Positions 9,411 through 19,415 of a stretch of 25,972 nucleotides of DNA are shown here, piece by piece. The stretch's first letter is position 1. Every line of letters starts with the position of its first letter. The translations under genes and the position numbers were made by a program. A model generated the notes under the pieces. That model ran no database searches and had not been told where the DNA came from. It saw only the letters and a program-made list of their open reading frames with translations. Source of the DNA: Carex sylvatica (Eukaryota > Streptophyta > Magnoliopsida > Poales > Cyperaceae); contig CAXKVR010000710.1 of the NCBI GenBank assembly GCA_964058845.1, positions 1-25,972 of the forward strand. Reading direction: 5' to 3'.

Positions 9411-9821
9411 TTTAACTAATGGCTAATGACTAATAGGATTTTTTTAGGCAATTTGATTAATCGATACACTTATGATAGATAAACTGAGAGTATATACCAA
9501 AGTATACACTGGTAAGTGGTACAATACATGGTAGTACGGGCAGAACTTAAGCAAGAATTTTATTCTAGTGTTGAAGTTTGTTGTTGAATTCTTATGGCAG
9601 AGTATTTCCAATTCTTATCAGAGAGCAAGTACAATATAAATGTTTCATTTTTTTTTTCTCTTTTGAACAATTCAGCTTTAAAATTAATAGTATTTATTTG
9701 ATATAACTGTTGATCACTTTTGAGAAAAATATATTCAACAATAATTTAAAATAAATACAATAAAAACATTTCTATCATTCTTGTTTTACTTACAATAAAC
9801 TTATTTTTTGTTACTTCAAAC

Positions 9822-10312
9822 TAGGGGTTTGCTAACGGGTACGGGCCGGGCGGGTAGGGTATACCCGGGGTCGGGTACGGGTATGGGTCGAGTACAGATA
9901 TCACGGGTATACGGGTACCACGGGCCTGGTATCACAGGTATTTTTTTCAAAATCCGTACCCTACCCGTCTTATACCCGTGCCCGTGGTACCCTTGACGGG
10001 TAGAGCAGTCCGGGTAGGTTACTCGGTCCGATTATTTTATTTTTTTATTTTTTTCTCTGTTTTTCGGTCCGGTTTTTTTTTTTCTTCTGTTATTTTTTTT
10101 AACAGGTACGGGTCGGGTCGGACGGGTACGGGCGTAATTCGGGCCGAGTTTGCCCGGGTATTGAACCAAATAACCGTACCCTACCCGTTTTATGCCCGTA
10201 CCCGTGTACCCGTTTACTTGACCCATACCCGGGCTCGGGCACGGGTACCCCGGGTACCGGGCACAGGCGGGTCGGATACGGGCCGCCCGACCTGAGTTTT
10301 TGCAATCCACTA
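9822..10312. mobile_element. hAT-like non-autonomous element, GC-rich CGGGTA repeats
   Basis: Flanked by identical 8-bp copies of CTTCAAAC (9814-9821 and 10313-10320). Ends are TAGGGGTTTGCTAACGGG and, inverted, TAGTGGATTGCAAAAACT. Inside each end are runs of ACGGGTACGGG / TACCCGTACCC variants, so the arms fold on each other around a T-rich loop (10040-10100). It is strikingly GC-rich against the AT-rich surroundings. No transposase. Long open frames across it on both strands are by-products of the GC-rich repeats. Confidence 0.88.
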
Positions 10313-10343
10313 CTTCAAACTGACTACACAGGGTTAAATGTAC

Positions 10344-10520
10344 GGAACGAGATCACCTGCATCTCTGGGATAAGAAATTTCTGTCCCTAGAGCCACTGCT
10401 GAGTAGAGCTAGGTCACTTTTAAAATTTTAATATTTAATCTGAGACTCACTTCGGATTCACCGAACAGTAATTCTAGGGACAATAATTTTCTACCCAAAA
10501 AGGGCAGGAGATTCGGTTTC
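10344..10520. mobile_element. MULE-like MITE, 177 bp
   Basis: Flanked by identical 9-bp copies of TAAATGTAC (10335-10343, 10521-10529). Inverted ends of about 48 bp pair imperfectly, sharing CCTGC, GGG and the strongly conserved TGTCCCTAGA. The paralogous segment has the empty site, a single TAAATGTAC at 12633-12641, which confirms insertion. Confidence 0.9.
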
Positions 10521-11056
10521 TAAATGTACACCGTATCATTTGATGTACATGGGACCAATTAATGATGTACGGATGTGTTATACAGGTAGAGTAGAGATGA
10601 TCCTCACAAAAGGAACCAGATCCTCTGTGGCGAATGTTGTCCGCCATATGTTATAGCGAGTCGCCAATGTATAGCACCTCACAGCATTAGACTTTTGAAG
10701 AATGCACACTTTTGGGCCTCCTATTTATTCTTCGACCTCACATGATGTGTGTCAGTGACCCACCATAAGTTACAGCATTCTTGACTCCTCAGAAGATCCA
10801 AGGTTTATGGAGAACAGGAGCATTTCTTTTCTAATAAAAACCTCTCCTCAACCAGCTTCATATATTGTACGGGTTCCAAGTTACTCTGTTGACTATATAT
10901 TTTTATTTTTCTCAGGCCTAATTAAATTAAGGATGGTGGAATGGATGCATGGAGAAGTAGAGTTCAAGTTGTTCATTTATTCTTCTTTTGGTGTGTTTGG
11001 TAGGATGTGGGGGTCAACTTAATTTGTATTACTTAAGTAGGTGATGTTAAATTTAG

Positions 11057-11512
11057 GAGTGAATCTATGGTACTATGTATATCACAATTTGGTCCATAAC
11101 ACGGATTATTATTTTTGTTCTCAAAATTTTAACGGTCAATTGGAGCCGTTCAATATGATTTTCATATGAATATGTACTTGCAGACTGAATTTTATATTTT
11201 TTAAAACTGTTTTACTATTTTTTGAAGATAGGTAGAAAATCACTATTTTTTTATGATTCAGAATTTTCAGATCAAGTGATTTTTTATTTATCTTAAAAAA
11301 TTGTAAAAAAAATTGTAAAAAATATAAAATTCAGTCTGCAAGTATATATTGATATGAAAATTATGTTCAACGATTCAGATCGACCGTTAGAATTTTAAAA
11401 AATATGATAAATAGAGACTTGTAAACAAAAAAATAAGATTGCAATAACAAATAGTATTCTTAGTCTCTCTCGTCTTACAAAAAATAACAGACATGGTACC
11501 ATAGACTCGCTC
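11057..11512. mobile_element. Foldback MITE (MULE-like)
   Basis: Ends GAGTGAATCTATGGTACTAT and, inverted, GAGCGAGTCTATGGTACCAT. Flanks TAAATTTAG (11048-11056) and TTTATTTAG (11513-11521) fit a 9-bp target duplication with mismatches. The arms carry the common module (TTTTAACGGTCAATTGGAGC; CGATTCAGATCGACCGTT), with a centre near 11260. Confidence 0.8.
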
Positions 11513-11521
11513 TTTATTTAG

Positions 11522-11909
11522 TCTATCTGGCTTTCATGAGGAATTATATACCCTTAATTAGTAGATCATACAAAAATTGAGGACATTAACTGTCATTTAC
11601 CCTTAATTAGTAGATATCTATAGATTGTACAAAATTCAAATCGTCTTTGACTTCGAACAATTTTGGTTTCATTCATGGAGTTCCATGCGCAGCATGAAGT
11701 CAAAACTGCTCTGTTAGAATTGAATTGGAAAGAGCGATCAAACGAGCAAGGGGCGGAGGGATTCTTGTCAAAGGGCTTTGGACAGAGTCTTATTCAAGAC
11801 CTGACAGAAATCATCTGATTTTTGTGGACGGTTTAGATTCAAAGAGCGATTTAGATTTGTACGGCACTGAATTAATCGCACGATTCATGATGTGAATCGA
11901 ACGGATATA
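11522..11909. other. Intergenic stretch without a recognised gene
   Basis: Contains a short direct repeat, ACCCTTAATTAGTAGAT, at about 11550 and 11599. The rest (11640-11905) is less AT-rich than its surroundings and was not recognised. Confidence 0.4.
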
Positions 11910-12905
11910 AACAATATTTGGATAAGACAGGAAATAATGAATTGTGTCTAATGGGCTGCACAAATAGTGAAAATTAAAATACCAAGTCCGTATGACCTCT
12001 AAGGGTACGTTTGGATACACTCTAGAATATTTGAATAAGACAGGAAATAATGAATTGTGCCTAATGGGCTGAACAAGCAGTGAAAATTAAAATACCAAAC
12101 CCGTATGACCTCTAAGAACGTGTTCGACAGAACAAAAGGAATGAAAATAGAAATACGAATGCAAAAATTTTGAATTGAAATTGAAAAAAAAAAATTTGCT
12201 CTCAGTGAATTTTTTTTTCCCACATAAACAGTAAACGCCGTAGAGGACCTTATTCTAATATGCATCCCACACTTAACCAAAAACCCTCATTGTCTTCTCC
12301 TCGTAATTAATAGGATTTATTTAGGCAATTTAATTAACAAATAAACTTATGATAATTTCTGTACCGAATGCTGAAACAATTTCATTTGGAAGAATTGGTA
12401 CCAGACCAAAATGTTGAGGTGATTTTTGTACCGAATGCTAAAATATTTTTTTTCAGTTTATTTTTGGGTAAACATCAGATTTACATATTTTTAACTTAAA
12501 CAAGCATTTAATTTACAATAAAAAAAGGCATTCATATCACTGTTGTTCTTGTTGCATTTACAATAAATAAAAAACAAATTGTGTACTTGTTGGCAGACTT
12601 TTCATTTAATAATTTGCATGTACAGGGTTAATTAAATGTACACAGTATTATATTTTGGTGTACATGGGACCAATGATGTACGGTTGTATTATACAGATAG
12701 AGATAGAGATGATCCCCAGAAAAGAAAAGACCCAGATCTTCTGTGGCGAGTGTGGACCTCCATATGTTATAGCGAGTTGCATACTTTTAGGTACCCTATT
12801 TATTATTGGGTCCCACATGTCAGTGACGTGCCATAGATTAATAGTATTATTGCCGTTCTCAGGAGATCTAAGGAGCATGCAAGGAAGGATGTTTCTAGAG
12901 AGAAA
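11910..12905. repeat. Segmental duplication, copy B
   Basis: Counterpart of 9290-10830. At its left it has an extra local tandem duplication of about 117 bp (units from 11912 and 12027: GATAAGACAGGAAATAATGA through CGTATGACCTCTAAG). It carries a Tourist-like MITE at 12116-12249 that copy A lacks, and lacks copy A's hAT-like and MULE-like insertions. No gene; short open frames here have no family features. Confidence 0.75.
12116..12249. mobile_element. Tourist-like MITE, diverged copy
   Basis: The sequence GAACGTGTTCGAC...ACGCCGTAGAGGACC resembles the reverse complement of the element at 23217-23365, including the AAAATTTTGAA block and the A-run then TTT-run interior. It interrupts the duplicated segment at a point where copy A is continuous (CCAAGCC..TTATTCTAATATG). 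The ends are degraded, so boundaries are approximate. Confidence 0.6.
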
Positions 12906-12998
12906 GTGAAACAGTTGTATTTTGTTTAGTCACATCCCCATCTCATCTCACCAACCAATATTAATTATTCCATGCATTCCTAATTTCCTATGCATGAT

Positions 12999-13423
12999 GA
13001 GGTTGGCTACTATGCTTATATAAGCATATTCTCACATATGCTTATAACTCATTTTTGTGCTTCCAATGTCCAAATGGTCGATCGGAACCGTTCATCTTGT
13101 TCTCCATATTAATATGTTTTTGGAGGCCAAATTTTATATTTTTCTGAATTTTTTTACTATTTATTAAGCCACTTTGAAAATCGCTGATCCAACGGTGGCT
13201 TAACAAAACAGTAAAATCAGTAGCCACCGTTGGATCAGAGATTTTCAAATTGGCTTAATAAATAGTAAAAAAATTCAGAAAAATGTAAAATTTGGTCTCC
13301 AAGAACATATTAATATGGAGAACAAGATGAACGGTTCCGATCGACTATTTGGATATTGAAAACACAAAAATGAGTTATAAGCATATGTGGGGATATGCTT
13401 ATATAAGCATAGTAGCCAACCTC
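12999..13423. mobile_element. Foldback MITE (MULE-like), nearly perfect palindrome
   Basis: Flanked by identical 9-bp copies of ATGCATGAT (12990-12998, 13424-13432). Ends are GAGGTTGGCTACTATGCTTA at both sides (inverted). Arms pair over about 200 bp with few mismatches around a short loop near 13205-13215. The module ATGGTCGATCGGAACCGTTC with CTTGTTCTCCATATTAATAT is shared with other foldback elements here. High arm identity suggests recent insertion. Confidence 0.93.
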
Positions 13424-13432
13424 ATGCATGAT

Positions 13433-14440
13433 TTATATTATTAATTTCAACCAATGTTAATCTTGATAATTGAATTTTTATATAGTAAAAAAATACATCA
13501 ATCACGCAACAAGAAATTTACTATATCAGGAGCTAAATTTAATAAAAAATAATACAGAAAGATATATTTTAGAAGAAGACATATTTAATTGTTGTTCTAA
13601 TGAAACAAAATGCATCATTTATAGAAGCAACAAACGGACAAACTATAAATTTTATTAAAAATATTAAAAAAATTACATGAAATTTATAACTTTTTTAAAT
13701 ATAGAAAAGTTTAGTCACCTAATTTGCCCCCCCTTAAATATGACCCTGAAGAAAAACTACGGAGTAGGTCTGATGGCAATTGGATCTACTTTAGATTCGA
13801 TGGATTTTAGAAACTGTTTGAAATGCTTTATGATTTGTGTATTCTGCTTTAATGTTCGTTTGAGACCGCGTCAATTTTCTGTGCACGGATCTTGAAATAG
13901 ATCAGCTGATTTTGAAACCAATCACTCAAAAGTAAGTTAAATGACCATGAGATCTACTCTATTTTATTTGAACAAATGGCCTTGAAAATTTATTTTCTTA
14001 CCATAAACAATAAGTAATTCAAAAAAAAAAAAAAAGACAAGGAAAGAAACAAGCTAGCAATCTTTACTACATCAATCCAAATATATTTAGCAAAGGGGAA
14101 AAAAAAATGTTTTAAAGTGGTTTGAGATTCCTCAAAGTACAACACAACACTTGAAAATTCAAAGAAGAATTTTTTTTATACCATATATATATAAATATAT
14201 AAAGGCAAAGATGACAGATCTTAGTAGGTAGTGTGACATATGAGATCAGACGATTTAAAAGAAAAACAAAAGAGGCTCACGTGTGAGGAATGTATTATCA
14301 GTGTAAAACAAAAACACCAATATTTTATTAGCGCTTTCTATGTATGTGCTCATTTGCTTTGGAGCACTCAACAAATACTTGCTATGAGGTAATTTTTCCC
14401 TTTTTTTCTGTAGAAAAGAAATAACTATATATATATATAT
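13433..14440. other. Intergenic stretch without a recognised gene
   Basis: AT-rich, with A-runs at 14020-14036 and 14101-14108 and TA dinucleotides at 14185 and 14427-14440. A less AT-rich island at 13740-13910 was translated on both strands without recognising a family. Nothing else seen. Confidence 0.4.
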
Positions 14441-14841
14441 AATGGCTAAGCTCAAATCGTTTGTTTCTGGATTCAAGAACAAATGATTCGGTTCTCCAAT
14501 TTTTGAAGTTCAAACGGCCGATCTAAACCGTTAGATGTTTAATCTATATTAAAATGTGTTTGGAGACAAAATTTTATATTTTTTGAAATTTTTTTACTAT
14601 TTATTAAGATGGTTTGAAAGTCGCTGTTTTTTTATGGTGTAGAATTTTAATAAAGACAGCGATTTTCAAACCATCTTAATAAATAGTAAAAAAATTCAAA
14701 AAATATAAAATTTTGTCTCCAAGCACATTTTAATATAGATTAAATATCTAACAGTTTGGATCGGCCGTTTGAGCTTCGAAAATCGAAGAACCGAGTCGTT
14801 TGTTCCTGAGTCCAGGAACAAATAATTTAAGCTTAGCCATT
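14441..14841. mobile_element. Foldback MITE, AATGGCTAAGCT ends
   Basis: Ends AATGGCTAAGCTCAAATC and, inverted, AATGGCTAAGCTTAAATT. Arms pair through TTTACTATTTATTAAGATGG and the AAACGGCCGATC module around a loop near 14640. It directly follows a (TA)n run and precedes a (TG)n run, which hides any target duplication. Confidence 0.85.
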
Positions 14842-14862
14842 CTTTATGTGTGTGTGTGTGTG

Positions 14863-15257
14863 AGGCTAGGGTGCTATGGGTTGCATAGAAAGCTCCGGTG
14901 CTACGGTTCAATATTCGACTTTTCAAAATTCTAACGGTCGATCCGAACGTTCATCTTGTTCTCCATATTAATATGTATTTGAGGACCAAATTTTACATTT
15001 TTTGGAAATTTTTTACTATTTTTTTAGATAGGTAGAAAATCACTTGATCTAAAAAATTCTGCACCATTCAGATATTTGATTTTCTAAATATCTAAAAAAA
15101 TAGTAAAAAATTTCCAAAAAATGTAAAATTTGGTCTCCAAACACATATTAATATGGAGAACAAGATGAACGGTTCGGATCGACCGTTAGAATTTAAAAAA
15201 CCCAAATATTAAGCTGTAGCACCGTTATTCTCTATGCAATCTATAGCACCCTAGCCT
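14863..15257. mobile_element. Foldback MITE, AGGCTAGGGTGCTAT ends
   Basis: Ends AGGCTAGGGTGCTATGGGTT and, inverted, AGGCTAGGGTGCTATAGATT. Arms share CTAACGGTCGATCCGAACGT and TCTTGTTCTCCATATTAATA with the elements at 12999 and 14441. The left flank is (TG)n and the right flank soon becomes (TA)n. Centre near 15060. Confidence 0.88.
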
Positions 15258-15404
15258 TACTCTATATATATATTTATAGATATCATTCCTTTGGTTATGC
15301 ATATTGGTTACAAATATTTCTTTCTTAAAAAAAATCTAAATGTTATTTTATAGCATATAATGATGGAAGATAATTCTTGAAAAATTGAGATTATAATTTG
15401 AGTG

Positions 15405-15775
15405 AGGCTATGCTACTTAATTTGTAAGGTGCGAAACAGTCCATGCTATCAATATCTCTTTTTATAAAATTCAAATAATTAATTCAAACTGTTTAACATA
15501 AATTAATATCTTTTCATAAAAAATGCACTTGAATATCAGATTTTACATTATTTAAAAAAAATTTATTATTTTTCTAAATAGGTAAAAGAACACATGATTT
15601 AAAGATTTTGAACACATGATTTTTAATAAAAATATATATATAAAATTTGGTCTCCAAATTAATATATTTTATATGAAAATTATATTGAACGATTATGATC
15701 GACCGTTTAGACTTTAAAATGAAGATATGATACCATAGCACATATTAATCCATGATTTACAAAGTAGCGTAGCCT
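15405..15775. mobile_element. Foldback MITE, degraded copy
   Basis: Ends AGGCTATGCTACTT and, inverted, AGGCTACGCTACTT. The interior keeps recognisable parts of the common module (TTTGGTCTCCAAATTAATAT; CGATTATGATCGACCGTTTA), but the arms pair less well than in its neighbours, so it is older. Confidence 0.7.
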
Positions 15776-17149
15776 TATTCTTATAATTTTAAATGATGGT
15801 GGACATCAATTCTAAACTCTTTATATTAATGACCCATTTCAATGTTATTATTATTTTTGGTTATAAAGACAACACATACCCCTTCCATTAAAAAAAAAAA
15901 TGAAACCACTACATACAAAAATGGAATTTCACCTAACAAAATATTAAAAAAAATCCAACCCAAAACCCAGTGGTAAAGTGATAAAAGGTGTTTCATTAAT
16001 GTTGTTATTTTTATTATCAAAATGTGTTTCCTTTTACAAGAGAAGAGAATAAAAGTATGAATATATACATGCCTAACCCATGACCCCAATTTTGATAATA
16101 CAATTTGATGAGCAACTTTTGATATATTTAAGGTGCAAAACAAAATTTGTGTGCTCCTGCATTTGCTCCTTCATGCCATTAAAAATTCATATGGATATGA
16201 ATATGAATTAATCTTAGAACAACAAAATATGTCCCTTTCAACGCGCTTTCACAATTTTGATTTGATTGGGCTTCCCCAACCTTACTAATTCCTCTCCATT
16301 CTTTCCAAACTGGAGACATCCTTAATTTGAGTTTTATAATAAAATGTTAGAGCACCTACTAGGGTTCTAAATATGAGCTGTGCCATGACTTGCGTCAGGT
16401 GTCGTGCCGTGTTCTTATCAAGTCAGATTTATACGTATCGCGTTGTGATTAAATTTTAAAAGATAGTCACAGCATATTAATTAGTCACGCTGTGTCCAAA
16501 AGTAACTGGTCACATTTGATTATATTTAACTTTTTTTTTCATAATTTAAGTTAGTTTATTAAAGATTCACAATTGGATCAAGATCTACAATTCTAATTCC
16601 ACTTTACTTGTATAACCACGTGTCGTGTCGTGACTAGTTCTTTCGCGTGATGTACCGTGCCAAATTTTCGAAAGATGGTTACGCCATTTGTAGTACAATT
16701 TGTAATTAATTTTATGTTCAATTATAATTTATATGTAATTAATTTTATAAACAAAGATGATCTAATTAGTTAATTTTAATTATTTTGTTGACAACATTTT
16801 ACATGTCAAAAATAGTAGTACAATACATATTTTGCCATTTACATGTCAGAAATGAAATATGAATTCATATAAATTTGGAATATTTGCATAATTGAACTGG
16901 TGATAAGAAGATCATCCTTCCATTTGGCAACATATCCAAAAGCTTCTTATTCTCTCTTTCTATCTTTCTAGTAGTTGCTTCCAACGCACATATATATTCA
17001 AAATAGTGAACTACTACTACAACTTGTGAATCCTATGGGCCCCTCAAATCAGACAAACAACTACCCTTTTCCTTTGTCTTCTTCACTTTTAGCTTCTTAT
17101 TTAATGCTTCTTTGCATCTTTTATTATATGCACATGAAAAGTAATAATG
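15776..17149. other. Intergenic stretch without a recognised gene
   Basis: AT-rich. It contains the dispersed repeat described at 16360-16560 and a less clear region up to about 16690 with GTCGTGTCGTGAC words. A 105-codon open frame on the minus strand (15826-16143) has no recognisable family and is probably chance. Confidence 0.4.
16360..16560 (+). repeat. Dispersed repeat, copy 1 (inverted relative to 19155-19415)
   Basis: GGTTCTAAATATGAGCTGTG opens a stretch ending GGTCACATTTGATTATATTT and AATTTAAGTTAGTTTA. The reverse complement of 19155-19415 shows the same order of words: GTTCATATACGAGGTCTTGC, ATTGTGATTA, GGTCACATCTAGTTATATTT and AATTTAAGTTGGTTTA. Probably an old hAT-like element; no ends or target duplication could be fixed. 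Confidence 0.55.
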
Positions 17150-17158
17150 CTTCTGCTT

Positions 17159-18140
17159 CCGACATTTTTATTTTTACCCAAAAAAAAATTATTTTATTAA
17201 AAATAACCAAGATTTAAAAATAATTTTAAAAATACCCAACCCGTGGAAATTTTCCACGGCTTGGAATTTCAATTCCAAACCGTGGAATTTTTCCACGGGC
17301 CGAATATTTTTTTTTTTTTTTTACAAAAACAGAAATTTATATTTACTTTTTATTTTTTTATGAAAATATTAGAAATGTTGGATATATTTTTTTAAAAATA
17401 GATGGAATACAATACAATTTGATTTATTAGAAAGATTGTAACAAATAATCCGATCAATATTTTTCAGGCCGAATTTTTCGCGGCTGTAAGAAAAATTAAT
17501 ATATTTCATTATGTGTTCTTGTAAAAAAATAAAAATGCATGAATTCTGAGTTATTGATCCCGGTTCAAAAGTCACTTCTAGGTAATTTAGAAATTATTGT
17601 GATCCTTCTAGTACATTTAATTTATAAAAAGTTGTATCTATTTTGAGATTTTTTTTTAATAACAATCATTAAATAACTTAAAGTTTTTTTTTTTTTAAAT
17701 AGATACAACTTTTTATAAATTAAATGTACTAGAAGGATCACAATAATTTCTATATTACTTAGAATTGACTTTTGAACCAGGATCAAGAACTCAGAATCCA
17801 AGCATTTTTATTTTTTTACAAGAACACATAATGAAATATATTAATTTTTCTTACAGCCGCGAAAAATCCGGCCTGAAAAATATTGATCGGATTATTTGTT
17901 ACAATATTTATAATAAATCAAATTGTATTGTATTCCATCTATTTTCAAAAAAATATATCCAACATTTCTAATATTTTCATAAAAAAATAAAAAGTAAATA
18001 TAAATTTCTATTTTTGTAAAAAAAAAAAAAAATTCGGCCCATGGAAAAATTCCACGGGTTGGGTATTTTTAAAATTATTTTTAAATCTTGGTTATTTTTA
18101 ATAAAATAATTTTTTTTTTGGGTAAAAATAAAAATGTCGG
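17159..18140. mobile_element. Giant foldback element, 982-bp palindrome
   Basis: Flanked by identical 9-bp copies of CTTCTGCTT (17150-17158, 18141-18149), the Mutator-like size. The inverted ends CCGACATTTTTATTTTTACC match exactly. Arms of about 480 bp pair almost throughout, meeting in a short A/T loop near 17650-17690. Each arm has CCGTGGAA / TTCCACGG words near 17240-17300 and 18035-18062, but the left arm has an extra repeat of about 35-40 bp. Open frames of 68 codons in the two arms are mirror images and not genes. A transcript would form a very long hairpin. Confidence 0.92.
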
Positions 18141-18149
18141 CTTCTGCTT

Positions 18150-18512
18150 CTCTTTGTGGAAACAAATTTATTTCCTAATAATTAATTAAATGGATATGAA
18201 AATAAATTTGATGCAATTTTAGAGTTGATTAATCATCCTTAAAGTTGTTACAAAAATATAGTTTAGTATTAGATGTACCCATTAAATAATTTTTAAATTG
18301 GACCAAATCATAATTTTATTTAAAGTTGGTAGTCATTTTACATGTCAAAATAAATATAGTATATCTTTTCTCATAGTATAGTTAAGAAATTTTAAGATTC
18401 AATCACCTTTATGTAGTAGTATAGATGGTTGTAAAACAATTAGAGAAAATATAAGGGTGATTATGCAAAAGTAGAGACAAACATCCGAATCCAATGTGGT
18501 GGGAAATAATGT
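18150..18512. other. Intergenic stretch without a recognised gene
   Basis: AT-rich sequence. Nothing recognised. Confidence 0.4.
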
Positions 18513-18741
18513 GTGCAAATTTAAATTGCTCTTTAAATCTAAATGTTTGTACAATATTGATACAAATCAAACGGTTTCAATTCAGCTTTGGATGAGTTTT
18601 GTTCGAAAGAATTTTGAACAAAATTTCATTCAAACGTCCGATTTACATTGAGATTCGTGCAAATTTAAATTGCTCTTTAAATCTAAATGTTTGTACAATA
18701 TTGATACAAATCAAACGGTTTAAATTCAGCTTTGGATGAGA
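18513..18741. repeat. Tandem duplication, 144-bp period
   Basis: GTGCAAATTTAAATTGCTCT starts at 18513 and again at 18657. The match continues for about 80 bases to CAGCTTTGGATGAG with one or two differences, then stops. So there are about 1.6 units. No function apparent. Confidence 0.9.
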
Positions 18742-19154
18742 CTTTGTCTAAAGCCATTTATACAAAACCTCCACCCAAAAAAACATGTTATTTCTGTTAT
18801 TCTACTAAGAAAAAAGTCAAAATGCCTTGATCTGACAAAATTTAATTTGATTCAGGACCATTATTATATTTTCTGGATAATAATTAATAATTCCTCTCAG
18901 GCTTCCATTAATTAACACTGTGTTCAGACAACTAGGCTCCATCCAACCAGCCCTTATAAACATTTATTCACATGTACCCTCAGAAAATAACAATTCAAAT
19001 AACATATAGAACTATGTCATTATTTATTTCAAATAACAATTCAAATTCAGAACAACATATTTTTTTATACATAAATTGTTTCTTTATTTACAATTTTTTA
19101 CAATCTTTTGACAATTTTTCTTATTTTTGATTTTTTTTTCGGATTGTTTCCTGT
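18742..19154. other. Intergenic stretch without a recognised gene
   Basis: AT-rich, with CAAATAACAATTCAAAT occurring twice (about 18990 and 19029). Nothing else recognised. Confidence 0.4.
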
Positions 19155-19415
19155 TTAAACCAACTTAAATTTGTTAAATGTAATCAAATATAACTAGATG
19201 TGACCAAATGTGTCCAACCATGTCAAGTTTGGTCATGACGTGATTAACGGATCGTGACTATTTGTGTTGTGGTTATTTATATAATTTGATCATAGCATGA
19301 CATGTGGAAAATTAATTTGATCACATCACAATACATAATACAAATCATAGTGTCGCTAATCACAATACAGTACGGTACAAATTTACATCGCAAGACCTCG
19401 TATATGAACTGGGGT
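19155..19415 (-). repeat. Dispersed repeat, copy 2
   Basis: Reverse-complement relative of 16360-16560. It is rich in imperfect GTCACxxxTTTG and TGTGATTA words on the minus strand. The copies are substantially diverged. Confidence 0.55.

Larger units (their letters stand above)
9290..10830. repeat. Segmental duplication, copy A (interrupted by two transposons)
   Basis: Blocks of this region match 11910-12905 in the same order: TAATGGGCT...TTAAAATACCAA, TTCTAATATGCA...AACCAAAAACCCTC, TAGGATTT...AGGCAATTTRATTAA, ACAGGGTTA..TAAATGTAC, GTACATGGGACCAAT...GATGTACGG, CATATGTTATAGCGAGT and AGAAGATC. Copy A holds a hAT-like insertion at 9822-10312 and a MULE-like MITE at 10344-10520 that copy B lacks. 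Between blocks (about 9480-9640) the copies cannot be aligned by eye. No gene seen. Confidence 0.75.

Noticed and set aside
9978..10310. Overlapping open frames of 68-105 codons on both strands
   Set aside because: They lie entirely within the GC-rich hAT-like element; the Arg/Gly/Pro/Val-rich translations come from CGGGTA repeats.
12636..12909. Overlapping open frames of 66-84 codons on both strands in copy B of the duplication
   Set aside because: The matching region in copy A is disrupted in frame, so there is no sign of protein-level conservation.
15960..16085. Possible tRNA-derived SINE (ACCCAGTGGTAAAGTG resembles a box A)
   Set aside because: No matching box B at the proper distance, no poly(A) or T-rich tail, and no target duplication.
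15826..16143. 105-codon minus-strand open frame
   Set aside because: Hydrophobic, A/T-codon-driven sequence with poly-Asn and no recognisable domain, no leader or splice context. Most likely chance.
17369..17971. Two near-identical 68-codon frames (17369-17575 minus, 17765-17971 plus)
   Set aside because: They are mirror copies in the arms of one palindromic transposon, not a gene pair.
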